A stretch of 64,000 nt of DNA. It comes from CAMLIZ01 sp036231905 (lineage in GTDB: Bacteria; Pseudomonadota; Gammaproteobacteria; Burkholderiales; Burkholderiaceae_C). The number at the start of each line of letters is the position of its first letter. The first letter of the stretch is position 1. Shown here one piece after another: positions 63,523-64,000 of the stretch. Below the pieces are notes generated by a model that saw nothing but the letters and a program-made list of their open reading frames with translations, was not told the DNA's origin and did not search any database. Made by a program: the position numbers and the translations under genes. The stretch spans positions 248,001 to 312,000 of the forward strand of contig NZ_JAZARE010000005.1 of assembly GCF_036231905.1 (NCBI RefSeq), in the 5' to 3' direction.

Positions 63523-64000
63523 ATGAAGAACCTGCAGGGCCTGGTGTCCTTCGTGGAAAGCGCGGCCGGCGGCAGCTTCACCGCGGCGGCCGCGCGGCTG
63601 GAGCTCACCCCCGCGGCGGTGAGCAAGAACGTCATCAAGCTCGAACAGCAGCTGCAGGTGCGCCTGTTCAACCGCTCCACCCGGCGCCTGAAACTCACCG
63701 GCGAAGGCGAGGCCTTCCTGGCCAAGGCGATCGAGGCCCTGCGCCTGCTGGACGATGCGGTCAACGAGGTCACGCATGCGGGCAGCGAGGCCGCCGGCCG
63801 AGTGCGCATCTCCGCCGGCATCTCGTTCGGGCGGCGCCATGTGATGCCGCTGCTTCCGGTGCTGGCACAGCAGCACCCGCGGCTGCAGCTGGAGCTGAGC
63901 CTCGACAACCGGGCGGTGGACCTGGTGGCCGAGGGCTTTGACATCGGCGTGCGCGGCGGCTTCGTGCGCGATTCCAGCCTGGTGGCGCGGCGCGTGGCCC
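63523..64000 (+). CDS. LysR-family transcriptional regulator, N-terminal part
   Basis: The first 159 residues of a LysR regulator; the gene runs off the window end. The helix-turn-helix (FVESAAGGSFTAAAARLELTPAAVSKNVIKLEQQLQVRLFNR) and the start of the substrate-binding domain (GRVRISAGISFGRRHVMPLLP, then LELSLDNRAVDLVAEGFDIGVRGG) are typical of the CrgA/DsdC-like group. ATG 63523 has no clear Shine-Dalgarno. It is divergent from the NmrA-like gene, the standard LysR arrangement. Confidence 0.93.
   Translation, partial: MKNLQGLVSFVESAAGGSFTAAAARLELTPAAVSKNVIKLEQQLQVRLFNRSTRRLKLTGEGEAFLAKAIEALRLLDDAVNEVTHAGSEAAGRVRISAGISFGRRHVMPLLPVLAQQHPRLQLELSLDNRAVDLVAEGFDIGVRGGFVRDSSLVARRVA

Overview
The window is about 64 kb of very GC-rich, tightly packed chromosomal DNA. 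Everything points to a betaproteobacterium of the order Burkholderiales, close to the Rubrivivax/Leptothrix/Ideonella group: an E1 (AceE-type) pyruvate dehydrogenase operon with a lipoyl-bearing E3, a betaproteobacterial proteasome homologue (BPH-like), two PEP-CTERM proteins, a MutL carrying the endonuclease motif, and a GC-rich dispersed repeat. No rRNA, tRNA, CRISPR array, prophage or plasmid gene was found. About 50 protein genes are supported, and nearly all of the window is coding.

Layout. 1-2180: the end of a TRAP transporter operon (dctP fragment, dctQ, dctM). 2181-9046 (minus): aceE-aceF-bph-lpdA, the pyruvate dehydrogenase complex with a proteasome-like Ntn-hydrolase gene inserted between E2 and E3. 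9269-12457: a divergent PAS histidine kinase and FixJ-type regulator. 12521-16181: folD, oligopeptidase A and a secreted glutaredoxin-like protein. 16161-23255 (minus): an MFS permease and rmuC, a PEP-CTERM protein, then the envelope genes waaA, phosphomannomutase and dedA. 23410-28238: mutL followed by a short ModE-type regulator and modABC, all overlapping. 28255-29410: an IS110-family element with a structured non-coding end. 29475-34332: pseudouridine synthase, an odd GAF/HisKA/receiver protein, a Bcr/CflA exporter and miaA.

34402-40520: a second PEP-CTERM protein, a YbbAP-like ABC exporter with an AttH/CrtC-like lipocalin protein, an outer-membrane lipocalin (Blc) and a BON lipoprotein; together these look like an envelope-lipid neighbourhood. 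40645-49305: an MFS exporter, a YfcE-like phosphoesterase, a YbdK-like ligase, a CPA2 antiporter, an S10 peptidase and a DUF3857/transglutaminase/TPR protein. 49324-54185 (minus): an amino-acid-type ABC binding protein, a 2OG-Fe dioxygenase, a phosphoethanolamine transferase (EptA-like) and a luciferase-like oxidoreductase. 54294-64000: a TPR diguanylate cyclase, a CurA-type reductase, a five-PAS hybrid kinase, a class III CoA-transferase, a prolyl-4-hydroxylase-like protein, an NmrA-type protein and a divergent LysR gene cut by the window end.

The most notable observations are: (1) the proteasome-like gene inside the pyruvate dehydrogenase operon, with Asn where Lys33 is expected; (2) a perfect 17-bp inverted repeat between a molybdate-domain-less ModE-like regulator and modA; (3) a dispersed intergenic repeat that has also entered the mutL reading frame; (4) a possible bridge RNA region in the IS110 element; and (5) a hybrid-kinase-like protein with no ATPase domain. 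All identifications rest on reading motifs by eye; no database search was run.
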